Assembly (NCBI GenBank): GCA_910586595.1
Contig: CAJUJB010000003.1
Span: 35,205 to 99,204 of the forward strand
DNA: 64,000 nt
Direction of reading: 5' to 3'
Origin: an uncultured Muribaculaceae bacterium
GTDB lineage: Bacteria > Bacteroidota > Bacteroidia > Bacteroidales > Muribaculaceae
Shown in pieces: positions 1 through 6,923 of this stretch. Position 1 is the stretch's first letter. Every line of letters starts with the position of its first letter. The notes below the pieces were generated by a model. It worked only from the letters and a program-made list of their open reading frames with translations. It ran no database searches and was not told the origin of the DNA. The translations under genes were made by a program, and so were the position numbers.

Positions 1-194
1 GCGGAGTTTATTCAACCGTGCTCAGCACCGATAATCCGGCATTCGGTGGATTTGGCAATATCGACGAAAAGGTAGAGCACTTCACAAAGCCCGATCCTCT
101 CTATGCTCCATTCGGAGTTGAGCGCCTGCCCCTGTATCTGCCTGCCCGCACGGCTGTTGTGCTCCGCAAGCATCCGGCACGACGCAAAAAATAA
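1..194 (+). CDS. glgB: 1,4-alpha-glucan branching enzyme, C-terminal fragment
   Basis: Only the last 63 codons are in the window, read from base 3 to the TAA at 192-194. The translated tail contains NPAFGGFGNID, then LYLPARTAVVL and a basic end. This is the pattern of the C-terminal all-beta domain of GH13 glycogen branching enzymes, where the FGGFG stretch and the final LPARTA strand are typical. The enzyme forms alpha-1,6 branches in cytoplasmic glycogen. The start and catalytic domain lie outside the window, so the family call rests on this tail only; another GH13 enzyme is possible but less likely. Confidence 0.7.
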   Translation, partial: GVYSTVLSTDNPAFGGFGNIDEKVEHFTKPDPLYAPFGVERLPLYLPARTAVVLRKHPARRKK

Positions 195-202
195 TTATCT
201 AC

Positions 203-237
203 GTCCGGGCGAAATTCTTAAAATTTTTCGCCCGGGC
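203..237 (+). terminator. Hairpin downstream of glgB
   Basis: A 12-bp stem (203-214 with 226-237, one G-T wobble) closes an 11-nt loop just after the glgB stop. The downstream run is A-rich rather than T-rich on this strand, so it may terminate weakly or mainly protect the 3' end. Confidence 0.45.
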
Positions 238-246
238 ATAAAAAAT

Positions 247-277
247 TTTGCTGGCTAAGGAATAATGCTTACCTTTG
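247..277 (+). promoter_or_regulatory. Bacteroidetes-type promoter of tRNA-Leu
   Basis: TTTG at 247-250, a 19-bp spacer, then TACCTTTG at 270-277. This matches the TTTG/TAnnTTTG pattern of the Bacteroidetes primary sigma factor. The tRNA begins 10 bases further on. Confidence 0.75.
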
Positions 278-287
278 CACAGCAAAC

Positions 288-369
288 GCCCGGATGGCGG
301 AATCGGTAGACGCGACGGTCTCAAACACCGTTGGGGCAACCCATCCCGGTTCGATCCCGGGTCCGGGTA
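288..369 (+). tRNA. tRNA-Leu (anticodon CAA)
   Basis: The acceptor arm GCCCGGA (288-294) pairs with TCCGGGT (362-368), and A369 is the discriminator. The anticodon stem ACGGT/ACCGT encloses a 7-base loop CTCAAAC, giving anticodon CAA. There is a long variable arm, as in class II tRNAs, and a T arm with loop TTCGATC. CCA is not encoded, so a CCA-adding enzyme is required; one is encoded at 23719-25164. The gene has its own promoter and terminator, so it is a single-tRNA unit. Confidence 0.95.
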
Positions 370-373
370 CTGA

Positions 374-412
374 TAATGGCTGTTAATCATTTGATTTTCA
401 GTCATTATTTTT
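374..412 (+). terminator. Rho-independent terminator of tRNA-Leu
   Basis: A 9-bp stem (374-382 with 399-407, one G-T wobble) with a 16-nt loop is followed by TTTTTG at 408-412. Confidence 0.7.
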
Positions 413-562
413 GTTTTAGAGGCCTAACTGATAAAGCAAAGGCAACCGAATGATAATAGTCAAGCGATTTTTGAGTGGTGAGCGTCATATTTAATTCTAT
501 TCGGTAGTCTTAGAATTTATCGGATTTGTTCGCTACGAAACCTATTTTTCAAAGAGATTTTG

Positions 563-570
563 TAATTTTG
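563..570 (+). promoter_or_regulatory. Possible -7 element upstream of a structured region
   Basis: TAATTTTG fits the TAnnTTTG -7 pattern, but no good -33 box lies about 20 bp upstream. Transcription from here would run through the inverted repeat at 611-752 and into the lipoprotein gene at 834. The stretch 413-562 holds no gene or clear structure that I can see. Confidence 0.35.
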
Positions 571-610
571 CGTTTGTCTGACACTTGTCTGTCACAACAT
601 TTTGGAAAAT

Positions 611-752
611 AAGAAGCGTTATGCTTATCTTGTAGTTTGAAAACGTAGGAAATTCTAAAACTGTGCGAGGGATAGCATAGTGGTTCTCACGCGTATAGCG
701 TGGGCTGCTATTGTTACATCTGCACAAATGGTTTCCTACGACCTTCAAACTA
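611..752. repeat. Imperfect long inverted repeat / structured RNA candidate
   Basis: The arm at 633-652 (starts TAGTTTGAA, ends CGTAGGAAA) is the near-complement of the arm at 732-752 (starts TTTCCTACG, ends TTCAAACTA). Only about three central bases differ. Inside lies a second nested hairpin: ATAGCA/TGCTAT outside and CACGC/GCGTG inside, roughly 680-717. A small ATAAG/CTTAT hairpin lies just before the left arm. It could be a leader RNA of the lipoprotein gene at 834, a stand-alone RNA, or a small non-autonomous repeat. No protein-coding function is supported. Confidence 0.55.
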
Positions 753-833
753 AGACGTGGCATAGTTGGCTCACGTTTCTTTATAACAATAATCTCTCTC
801 TTGAGTCGGTGGAGAAGCTAACAAACAACTATT

Positions 834-1292
834 ATGAGAATTAACAAACTGGTTCTCCCCATTTTTTCGATTGTCCTTCTTTTTGTGACTGCGTGCAGTG
901 ATGATGAACCTATTGTAATGGAAAATATTGTCGGAACATGGTCTGAACAATATCCATCAGGATTGCAGACGGAAGGTTTCGTAACATGGGATTTCTCCAA
1001 TCTCGGTGCTTTGACTATCAGGGTATACGACGCTTTCGCTGGAGATAATTCCAATACTTACGATTATATTCTTTCAGAGGAACAAAAATCAATCACCATT
1101 GCAGGTGACATCAAAAATTCAAACGGCATAATGGTTCATGATACATTTGCAGTGTATGACGTTGTCAAACTGACTAAACAAGAGTTGCGGATCAAGCAGT
1201 CTTGGGTGAATACATCCTATGATGAGCTTGCCCCCGACGAAAAAAATTCATTTCTCCTTGGAGGATGGAAAGATGTGTCGTTCAAACGGTAA
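834..1292 (+). CDS. Small lipocalin-like lipoprotein of unknown function
   Basis: The 152-residue product has a short hydrophobic N-terminus ending in VTAC (Cys21), a lipobox, followed by SDD. It should therefore be a lipid-anchored periplasmic or surface protein. The rest is a beta-rich domain beginning NIVGTWSEQYPSG; the GTW pattern resembles lipocalin-like Bacteroidales lipoproteins. The gene is AT-rich compared with the genome core. It lies 12 bases upstream of a probable outer-membrane protein gene and is likely cotranscribed with it. The specific function is not recognised. Confidence 0.7.
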   Translation: MRINKLVLPIFSIVLLFVTACSDDEPIVMENIVGTWSEQYPSGLQTEGFVTWDFSNLGALTIRVYDAFAGDNSNTYDYILSEEQKSITIAGDIKNSNGIMVHDTFAVYDVVKLTKQELRIKQSWVNTSYDELAPDEKNSFLLGGWKDVSFKR

Positions 1293-1304
1293 CATTCGTC
1301 ATGG

Positions 1305-1892
1305 ATGAAAAAGATAATAGCACTCGCACTGACCATAATTATGGCCTGCACGGTGTATGCACGTGATCCCCAACGCGGTTACCGTGGATTCTTTGAATGG
1401 GATAATTCTTTCGGTTCGATGCCTTATTTTGACCACTCCATGGGTAAGGATGAGAAAGATTGTCAATGGATATTGGGTTGGTCAACGACTCATGGCTACC
1501 AAATCAACAGGCATGTATTTGTAGGAGCCGGTCTGTCGGTTGGGGTTGGTGTACCTTCTCTTGATTGTACTTTGCCTGTATTCTTTGATTTTCGATATGA
1601 TTATAGTTTGGATAAATTCAGACCTTTCGGTGATTTGAGAATAGGTTATAATCTCACTGATGGCGGAGGAATTTATTTCTCTCCCACAATCGGACATAGA
1701 TTTAATTGGGGCCGGAAATTAGGTCTGAACTTGGGGCTTGGATTAATGCTAAGAGGGCGAACCAGTGATGTGTATAGAGTTGATATTGTGCAGGACACAT
1801 ATTCTGACCAACCTGTTTTTAAGATTGTCAACTTGGGTCACAAGCATTACACAGATGCCTTTTTTACATTTCGACTCGGAATTGATTTTTAG
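1305..1892 (+). CDS. Predicted outer-membrane beta-barrel-like protein
   Basis: The 195-residue protein has a signal peptide (residues 1-19, ending VYA). The mature part has alternating hydrophobic/aromatic strands with many glycines, such as FVGAGLSVGVGVPSL and LGLNLGLGLMLRGR. It ends in phenylalanine, as outer-membrane barrels usually do. Length and pattern suggest an 8-strand barrel, but no family is recognised. ATG 1305 is chosen because it gives an uninterrupted signal peptide; the ATG at 1301 is in a frame that closes quickly. It follows the lipoprotein gene by 12 bases. Confidence 0.65.
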   Translation: MKKIIALALTIIMACTVYARDPQRGYRGFFEWDNSFGSMPYFDHSMGKDEKDCQWILGWSTTHGYQINRHVFVGAGLSVGVGVPSLDCTLPVFFDFRYDYSLDKFRPFGDLRIGYNLTDGGGIYFSPTIGHRFNWGRKLGLNLGLGLMLRGRTSDVYRVDIVQDTYSDQPVFKIVNLGHKHYTDAFFTFRLGIDF

Positions 1893-1985
1893 GGCGGAAA
1901 CCGACAAGAGGCAGAATTGACGATACCTAAATTGCGCCAAAGACAACGCAAGACACCGAGTCGAGAATTAAAAGGTTGATAAAGC

Positions 1986-2095
1986 ACGGAGTCGCCGTAT
2001 CCGGAACCGCTTGTACGGTGATGTGAAAGGACAAGTGAACACGAAAGGAGGTGAACACTTCTGATTAGGGCTCACATACTACTCGAAGACTACAA
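1986..2095 (+). mobile_element. Group II intron 3' end remnant (domain V/VI-like)
   Basis: The stretch contains GTCGCCGTATCCGGAACCG followed by TTGTACGGTGATGTGAAAGG. This resembles the domain V region of Bacteroidales group II introns as I remember it, where a CCGTA/TACGG stem closes the hairpin. It is followed by an AAGTG/CACTT stem and a TACTACTCGA end reminiscent of domain VI. No reverse-transcriptase/maturase ORF is present upstream; the preceding gene is a barrel protein. I infer a decayed intron tail. Between 1893 and 2547 I otherwise see only the short ORF at 2251. Confidence 0.5.
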
Positions 2096-2250
2096 TCCCG
2101 GAGTATTTTGTCTAATGATAAATATCGATGCTCTTTTCGCCAATTAACAGGATAAAAATCAGCCAAACAACCGAATAAAATTGAGCTTAAAATAATCCGC
2201 TCGCCGATAATACTTGCTGGCCTTGTCTCCGCGAAGCAGAGCTCCAATCA

Positions 2251-2418
2251 ATGAGCTTCCATATAATCCGTCATGCTGATAACAAGATGAATTCCGCAGT
2301 TATCGACCAGAGTCGCGACTGGTATGACTGCGTCAACCTTATAGACTGCTCCATCCCCGATTCCAATGTAATCCGTATGCAATCAACCGACTTTGTCTAC
2401 GCGTTTAATATGGTTTAA
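2251..2418 (+). CDS. Short hypothetical ORF (55 aa)
   Basis: ATG 2251 to TAA 2416-2418 encodes a 55-residue acidic peptide starting MSFHIIRHADNK and ending YAFNMV. The frame is open upstream to about 2188. There is no signal peptide or recognisable domain. It lies between the intron remnant and the sigma-factor gene and may be a gene remnant. The amino-acid composition looks protein-like, but I have no independent evidence of expression. Confidence 0.25.
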   Translation: MSFHIIRHADNKMNSAVIDQSRDWYDCVNLIDCSIPDSNVIRMQSTDFVYAFNMV

Positions 2419-2547
2419 ATGTGCCATCGTTGCCTTAGGCTGTTTACATTGCAAGGAGGTCGTTTACCAAGTAAGTCAAAAAATATTTTGAGGTGAGTGT
2501 AACTTTTAGGGGCCGTTTTGCACCTAACGTTACAAAACAACAAGAAA

Positions 2548-3042
2548 ATGGAAAGTCCACCAAAAACGCCAAAGGAATTCGACTCGTTTATAAAGGAGTA
2601 CTCTCGAATTATCAACAAGGTCTGCTGGGCCTATGCAACCCCGAAAGTTCCTTACGAGGATTTACGACAGGAAATCCTCACCAACCTTTGGTTGGGATTT
2701 GAATCTTTCAAGGGAATGAGTAAACTCTCGACATGGGTCTATCGCGTTGCCGTTAATTCAGCGCTGATGGCCATCAGAAATTTCAAGCCCAAGGTTGAAA
2801 CACTACCGATTGAATTGACATATGCCGACATTTCTTCAGAAGCAAACGATGCAAAAATAGAGCAGCTGGCAGCCCTACATGAGTTGATAAATCAACTGTT
2901 GCCTATCGAAAAAGCCATTATTCTATTATGGCTGGATGAATATTCATACGAGGAAATAGCAGAAATAATCGGCATAGAACGGAATAACGTGGCTACCAAA
3001 CTTCACAGAATCAAAAACAAACTCATCTCAAAATCTAAATAA
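2548..3042 (+). CDS. ECF-type RNA polymerase sigma factor
   Basis: The 164-residue product shows sigma-70 region 2 in the N-terminal half (PYEDLRQEILTNLW, then FKGMSKLSTWVYRVAVN) and region 4 at the C-terminus (LPIEKAIILLWLDEYSYEEI, then IGIERNNVATKLHRIKNKL). That is the compact architecture of ECF sigma factors, which redirect RNA polymerase to a small regulon. An in-frame ATG at 2518 exists, but the start at 2548 fits the family length and has an A-rich leader. The next gene starts 2 bases after the stop and encodes a membrane protein that could be its anti-sigma partner. Confidence 0.88.
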   Translation: MESPPKTPKEFDSFIKEYSRIINKVCWAYATPKVPYEDLRQEILTNLWLGFESFKGMSKLSTWVYRVAVNSALMAIRNFKPKVETLPIELTYADISSEANDAKIEQLAALHELINQLLPIEKAIILLWLDEYSYEEIAEIIGIERNNVATKLHRIKNKLISKSK

Positions 3043-3043
3043 T

Positions 3044-3592
3044 ATGAACCTTGACGAACTCAAAAAAAGCATGTCAACCATTGACGATGTGTTTGCTCAG
3101 AGGAACAATGAGCCTATCAAGTTCAACACTAACGCCTGTCAGTCGGCACACGCTCGCATCAAAAAATTGTACCGCCAACAAATATTGATGTGCGGTGTCC
3201 TGGCAATAGTCTTTATCGTTACGGGCATAGCCGGAGTCAACGAGGAAGTATTCCCCAAAAGCCTCAAACTCTTTCTCGGCATATTTCTCGGTGTCGCAGC
3301 TCTGTGGTATAATGTACTTTATATCAAGACGAAAGGAATAAATGCTTTAACTGACACGCCGATGCAGACTATGAGGAAGGTTGCCGACTTGAGGCTTTTC
3401 GCCTTGATTGGAGAGGTGGTGGGCTTAACCATTACAACAGTATTTTTCACCTTGTTACTTACCCATTTATGGGCATTTGCACAATATAAAGCATGGCTTA
3501 TAATAGGGGCATTGGCAGTCGCTGTCGTATTTACGATAATCAGATTGCGTCAAAACATTCGTGATTTTAACAATCTCACCGCCAGAGATTAA
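3044..3592 (+). CDS. Four-helix membrane protein, candidate anti-sigma partner
   Basis: The 182-residue protein has a soluble N-terminus of about 45 residues and then four hydrophobic segments, around residues 48-66, 75-94, 118-142 and 149-168. The start is 2 bases after the ECF sigma stop, so the two are translationally coupled. ECF sigma factors are usually held inactive by the next gene's membrane protein. Here the cytoplasmic N-terminal part (DELKKSMSTIDDVFAQRNN) could do that. I see no zinc-binding anti-sigma motif (HxxxCxxC), so the role is inferred from position only. Confidence 0.6.
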   Translation: MNLDELKKSMSTIDDVFAQRNNEPIKFNTNACQSAHARIKKLYRQQILMCGVLAIVFIVTGIAGVNEEVFPKSLKLFLGIFLGVAALWYNVLYIKTKGINALTDTPMQTMRKVADLRLFALIGEVVGLTITTVFFTLLLTHLWAFAQYKAWLIIGALAVAVVFTIIRLRQNIRDFNNLTARD

Positions 3593-3791
3593 TCATGCCG
3601 ATTTATCAGCCCTATGAGAGAAAATCTTTCGTCGGGCTGATTCATTAACGACACGTTCGTCATCATACATCGTTTGTTTCAGCCAATATCGTGAGTTACC
3701 TGAAAATATGCCAAAACAGCAGGTTGACAACATTTGTTTTTACGATAAGCCATAGATTTATTGAGGAGTATGCATTATTCCAATAGTAAAA

Positions 3792-3824
3792 AGTTGTATA
3801 TTTGAATATAAATTACTATATTTG
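3792..3824 (+). promoter_or_regulatory. Promoter of the Panacea TA pair
   Basis: GTTG at 3792-3795, a 21-bp spacer, then TATATTTG at 3817-3824. This gives a short leader of roughly 15 bases before ATG 3845. The upstream stretch 3593-3791 shows no other feature. Confidence 0.65.
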
Positions 3825-3844
3825 CAGTATAATAGAGGTAGTGT

Positions 3845-4324
3845 ATGGAATCGGCAATATATTTTGCAAAGTATGTAGTTTCAAGATACAGAAACGAATA
3901 TGGAGTTCCTATTGACGAAATGAAGCTCCATAAATTGCTGTATTTTGCCCAACGTGAAGCATTGATTCAATTGGGTAGACCTCTTTTTAATGAACCTTTC
4001 TTTGCATGGAAGTATGGCCCTGTTCTTGTTGCAGTAAGAAACTATATTAAGTTTTACGGTGCCATCACCCCACAGGTGGTTTATGGTGTAGAGAATGAAT
4101 ATCAGCAGATATTTGATAAAATATTCTCTCAATACGCGGGCAAAAATTCATGGAGTTTAAGCCGCCTTTCTCACGGTGAATATTCTTGGCAAAATGCTCG
4201 TATGGGTCTTGGCCCAATCGATAATTGCGATAGACCAATGTCGATTGAGGATATAAAGGTTGACGCTCATAGAATTAAGCTCAGACGTTATTTTCTCACG
4301 CATTTAGAGGACGTAAAATCGTAG
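3845..4324 (+). CDS. Panacea-domain (SocA/GepA-like, DUF4065) antitoxin
   Basis: The 159-residue protein carries the family signature near its N-terminus: KLHKLLYFAQREAL, then LFNEPFFAWKYGPV and a KFYG segment (about residues 27-70). Panacea is a promiscuous antitoxin domain that neutralises many unrelated toxins encoded next to it. The stop lies 5 bases before the next gene, and both share one promoter at 3792-3824, giving the antitoxin-first order. The AT-rich composition matches an acquired module. The antitoxin role is inferred from family plus context. Confidence 0.85.
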   Translation: MESAIYFAKYVVSRYRNEYGVPIDEMKLHKLLYFAQREALIQLGRPLFNEPFFAWKYGPVLVAVRNYIKFYGAITPQVVYGVENEYQQIFDKIFSQYAGKNSWSLSRLSHGEYSWQNARMGLGPIDNCDRPMSIEDIKVDAHRIKLRRYFLTHLEDVKS

Positions 4325-4329
4325 GCTTC

Positions 4330-5208
4330 ATGCAGATTACTCCCGAGCAGATTGAGATATTAAAAAGTTTGTCATGTCATCGATTGTCTAAAAATGATGA
4401 ACATCGGGATTTAGTACACTCATTTGAGAATACAAGAAATCCCAATCTTATCGATGGTTTGCGCAAGACGGCGTGGAGTGAGGATGAGGAAGGTTCTACA
4501 GCTTATTATCTAATAAAAGATAAGGCAGGTTTTCCGTTATTCTTTTTTTCTTTGAAATGCGGGGCTCTTTATCAACATCTTGATGAAGATCAAATTAAGG
4601 AACGTAAAAAAGCATACGATCTGGCAAAACGTATAATTTCCAATCCTCAAAATAAAGAAGAAGAGGAAATGGCTGCCATTGTATTGGAACAATTCAGAGC
4701 CGGTAGAGATATTTCAGACGAAGAGATTAAGCGTTTCCTTAAAGAAAAGACCTATAAGAAACTAAATATACTTAACTTCATATTAGGAGATAAATCAAGA
4801 GACCCTAATAAGCATATCATAAGGGTGTCCAATACTCATTCTGGTATCGAATTAGTACATTTCTGTTCTAATGAACTCGCCAGAAGTATTTGGAGAGGGT
4901 ATAATATGCCGCAATCAATCGGGAAAATTGTATTTTGGCGCTATATCGTACCAATAATTCAGAGTGTGAGGGAGGCTGTAGGATGTAAGTATTTATTTCT
5001 ATTTGCTGCGGATAGCACAGAAGACGGCACACTTATAAACTACTATAATGTAGAATTAAAACTAAATAGGCCAAGTGATATTGGCACCAGTAAGCCCATC
5101 TATGATTTGAATTGTGTCTTTATGTGTCAGGAGATAACTGAACTATTGAAGTATCGAGAAGAATTTATGCGGAATTTTAACCCTGACATTCCATTGGATG
5201 CGGTTTGA
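4330..5208 (+). CDS. Putative GNAT-like toxin partner of Panacea antitoxin
   Basis: The 292-residue protein follows the Panacea gene by 5 bases. Its N-terminal part has a strand pair typical of an acetyltransferase core (STAYYLIKDKAGFPLFFFSL), then a helical charged insert (about 90-150). The C-terminal part reads GIELVHFCSNELAR, FWRYIVPIIQSVREAVGCKY and LFLFAADSTEDGTLINYY, which looks like the second half of a GNAT fold (AAD...INYY). Proteins of this shape accompany DUF4065 antitoxins and are presumed toxins. Target and chemistry are unknown. A simple accessory protein cannot be excluded. Confidence 0.6.
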   Translation: MQITPEQIEILKSLSCHRLSKNDEHRDLVHSFENTRNPNLIDGLRKTAWSEDEEGSTAYYLIKDKAGFPLFFFSLKCGALYQHLDEDQIKERKKAYDLAKRIISNPQNKEEEEMAAIVLEQFRAGRDISDEEIKRFLKEKTYKKLNILNFILGDKSRDPNKHIIRVSNTHSGIELVHFCSNELARSIWRGYNMPQSIGKIVFWRYIVPIIQSVREAVGCKYLFLFAADSTEDGTLINYYNVELKLNRPSDIGTSKPIYDLNCVFMCQEITELLKYREEFMRNFNPDIPLDAV

Positions 5209-5264
5209 TGTATTGGAGTTCAATTCTTGTGAAAAGACTCTTTCTCCAGACAAAATCTATACCT

Positions 5265-5624
5265 TTACCTCTTCCGCCCGTATTTCCTATCGAAGATTTC
5301 GTAATGTTCTTCGCCCCAGCGCAACATCGCATCGATAATCGGCAGCAATGTCTGTCCGAGCTCGGTGATGCGGTATTCCGATCGTGGGGGTAGTTCCGGA
5401 TAGATAGTCTTGCCTACAAGTCCATCCTCAACCATTTCTTTGAGTTGTATGTCGAGTACACGCGGGGCAGCTTCAGGCAGACATTTGTGAATTTCGCTGG
5501 GGCGCAGCGGTTCGCCTGAGCGTAGTTCATCCAGTATGCATGACTTCCATTTTGATTCGATAAGGCTCATGGTAAGCCGCAGAGGGCAGTCAAGGTCGAC
5601 CGGTATTTTTTTCTCGTATGCCAT
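5265..5624 (-). CDS. HxlR-family winged-helix transcriptional regulator
   Basis: The 119-residue protein matches the HxlR/MarR-like winged helix: DCPLRLTMSLIESKWKSCIL near the start, LRPSEIHKCLPEAAPRVLDI as recognition region, then LVGKTIYPELPPRSEYRITE as the wing. These regulators usually respond to electrophiles or small redox signals and often sit divergent to the gene they control. Here it is divergent from 5784, and an inverted repeat lies between the two starts. It is probably a repressor or redox switch for the neighbour. Confidence 0.88.
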   Translation of the reverse strand: MAYEKKIPVDLDCPLRLTMSLIESKWKSCILDELRSGEPLRPSEIHKCLPEAAPRVLDIQLKEMVEDGLVGKTIYPELPPRSEYRITELGQTLLPIIDAMLRWGEEHYEIFDRKYGRKR

Positions 5625-5652
5625 AGGTGGAATGTGTATCTTCGTGATATTG

Positions 5653-5660
5653 CAAAGTTA
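5653..5660 (-). promoter_or_regulatory. -7 element of the HxlR gene
   Basis: On the minus strand this reads TAACTTTG, matching TAnnTTTG, about 30 bases before the HxlR start. No clear -33 box is seen at the expected distance. Confidence 0.5.
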
Positions 5661-5683
5661 ATCAATATGGTTGAAAATCAGAA

Positions 5684-5722
5684 TACCGAAAAAATTTTCT
5701 ATATATGAATAATTTTTCGGTA
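5684..5722. promoter_or_regulatory. Inverted-repeat operator candidate for HxlR
   Basis: TACCGAAAAA (5684-5693) and TTTTTCGGTA (5713-5722) are exact complements separated by 19 bases. The repeat lies between the two divergent genes. Its right arm abuts the -33 region of the 5784 promoter, so a bound dimer could block both directions. Confidence 0.6.
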
Positions 5723-5723
5723 C

Positions 5724-5754
5724 TTGATATGCGTGTCATACTATATTAATTTTG
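5724..5754 (+). promoter_or_regulatory. Promoter of the lumazine-binding-like gene
   Basis: TTG at 5724-5726, a 20-bp spacer and TAATTTTG at 5747-5754. The next start codon is at 5784. Confidence 0.7.
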
Positions 5755-5783
5755 CACCGTAAAACAAATTAAAAATCAAAGAT

Positions 5784-6164
5784 ATGAGAGACCAGATCAA
5801 GGAATATGAAGCAGTGGCTGCCGCAGCCGGGAAATTTGTCAAGAGTGTTGCCGAGGGCAACAGCGAGTATGCCAAGACTCTTTTTACAGAGGATGCCGTG
5901 CTATTCGGCATGCTCAATGGGGTACTGGAGCATGGATCAATCGAGCAATTTTATCGCAACGTCGACACTGTCGGGGCAGGCAATAATTTCAAAGCCCGTA
6001 TCGATGTGCTGGCCGTGGAGGAAACTGTTGCCGTGGTGAGGGTTCTTGAAGAAGGCTGGGGCGATGGCATCGACTTCACAGATTTTCTTCTCTTGCTTAA
6101 GATTGATGGGGAATGGAAATGTGTGGCCAAGGCCTATAATCAGAATTCCAATACCATTCGTTAA
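5784..6164 (+). CDS. Lumazine-binding-like (NTF2-fold, SnoaL-type) protein
   Basis: The 126-residue protein fits the small NTF2-like family often named putative lumazine-binding (Lumazine_bd_2). An N-terminal helix bearing AAGKFVKSVAEGNSEYAKTL is followed by FTEDAVLFGMLNGVLEHGS, a central strand set, and DFLLLLKIDGEWKCVAKAYN at the end. There is no signal peptide, so it is cytoplasmic. Family members are of uncertain function and are frequently found next to HxlR regulators. Divergent placement with a shared operator suggests induction when HxlR senses its signal. Confidence 0.75.
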   Translation: MRDQIKEYEAVAAAAGKFVKSVAEGNSEYAKTLFTEDAVLFGMLNGVLEHGSIEQFYRNVDTVGAGNNFKARIDVLAVEETVAVVRVLEEGWGDGIDFTDFLLLLKIDGEWKCVAKAYNQNSNTIR

Positions 6165-6235
6165 GCGAATTAAATCTCAATATATAATCGATAGTTCGCC
6201 ACATAAGCACACCGATGCCTGTGTGGCGAAATTTT

Positions 6236-6913
6236 CTATTGCTCCTCGCCTTTTTTTATCATATAAAGCCCCTCCAAAAACATGGCACACCCATGGCTGC
6301 ACGCCGCCAGGTGCTCAACATCGGCCGGTTTCCTGATTTGTTTCAAGATGTTTCTATAGGCCTTCTGGGCCATATCGCAATTTTTGTCTTTGTCCGGAAT
6401 TCCTGGCAGGTTCTTCTTCGATAAGGCTCTATTAAGTGTGTAGATGCAGTTGGTGGTTTTGCAGGCGGCCGCTCCGGTGTGGTAGAGCGGAAGTAACCAG
6501 CATTCAATTTCGTTATGGCATATGGCGAATATTATTCGGCTGGAGTATTTTTTCCGACATCCCCTCGGCACGTTTTTAAGAAGACGATGCTTTATTTCGC
6601 AATGTAGCCGGTATTGGCTCTTGGCATGCCCTGAATTATCGTTCTTGGCCACGTTGTAGGGCGCAATCTCTGAAGCGTCTGTATCTATCTGGATTATCAG
6701 GTAGTCGTTGAATTGGAAGATGGCGTCAAAAGTCTCCTCATTGCAGTGGTCAAGCACTTGTTTCCAGCCACCGAAGCCGTCTTGCTTCAAGGTGTCCTGA
6801 GTGATTTTGGGCTGAATAGCGTTGAATGTATGAGGGCCACACGCACGCGTGGCCATATGCTGCAGGATTTTATTTTCAGATATCCCTTCGCAGATAATAG
6901 CGATATTAGCCAT
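6236..6913 (-). CDS. TOPRIM-like DUF4276-type protein, second gene of ATPase pair
   Basis: The 225-residue protein begins IAIICEGISE (Glu9), a TOPRIM-type first strand with the metal-binding glutamate. It has an acidic DTD pair at 77-79 (LIIQIDTDAS) and the segment HNEIECWLLPLYH (Glu135, Glu137), which is characteristic of DUF4276. TOPRIM folds bind metal and can cut or join nucleic acid. The gene starts 10 bases after the ATPase stop on the same strand. ATPase plus TOPRIM pairs of this kind (OLD-, Gabija- and PARIS-like) are anti-phage systems. Defence is inferred here, not shown. Confidence 0.72.
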   Translation of the reverse strand: MANIAIICEGISENKILQHMATRACGPHTFNAIQPKITQDTLKQDGFGGWKQVLDHCNEETFDAIFQFNDYLIIQIDTDASEIAPYNVAKNDNSGHAKSQYRLHCEIKHRLLKNVPRGCRKKYSSRIIFAICHNEIECWLLPLYHTGAAACKTTNCIYTLNRALSKKNLPGIPDKDKNCDMAQKAYRNILKQIRKPADVEHLAACSHGCAMFLEGLYMIKKGEEQ

Positions 6914-6923
6914 GGTGAGAATG

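Noticed and set aside
288..369. Attachment-site duplication of the tRNA 3' end
   Set aside because: No second copy of the T-arm and acceptor end was found by eye in the window; a GTTCGAT match near 9.37 kb is too short.
542..763. 73-codon minus-strand frame
   Set aside because: Lies across the structured inverted repeat and has no protein-like features.
5205..5393. 62-codon plus-strand frame after the toxin gene
   Set aside because: Overlaps the HxlR gene on the other strand and has no ribosome-binding or family evidence.
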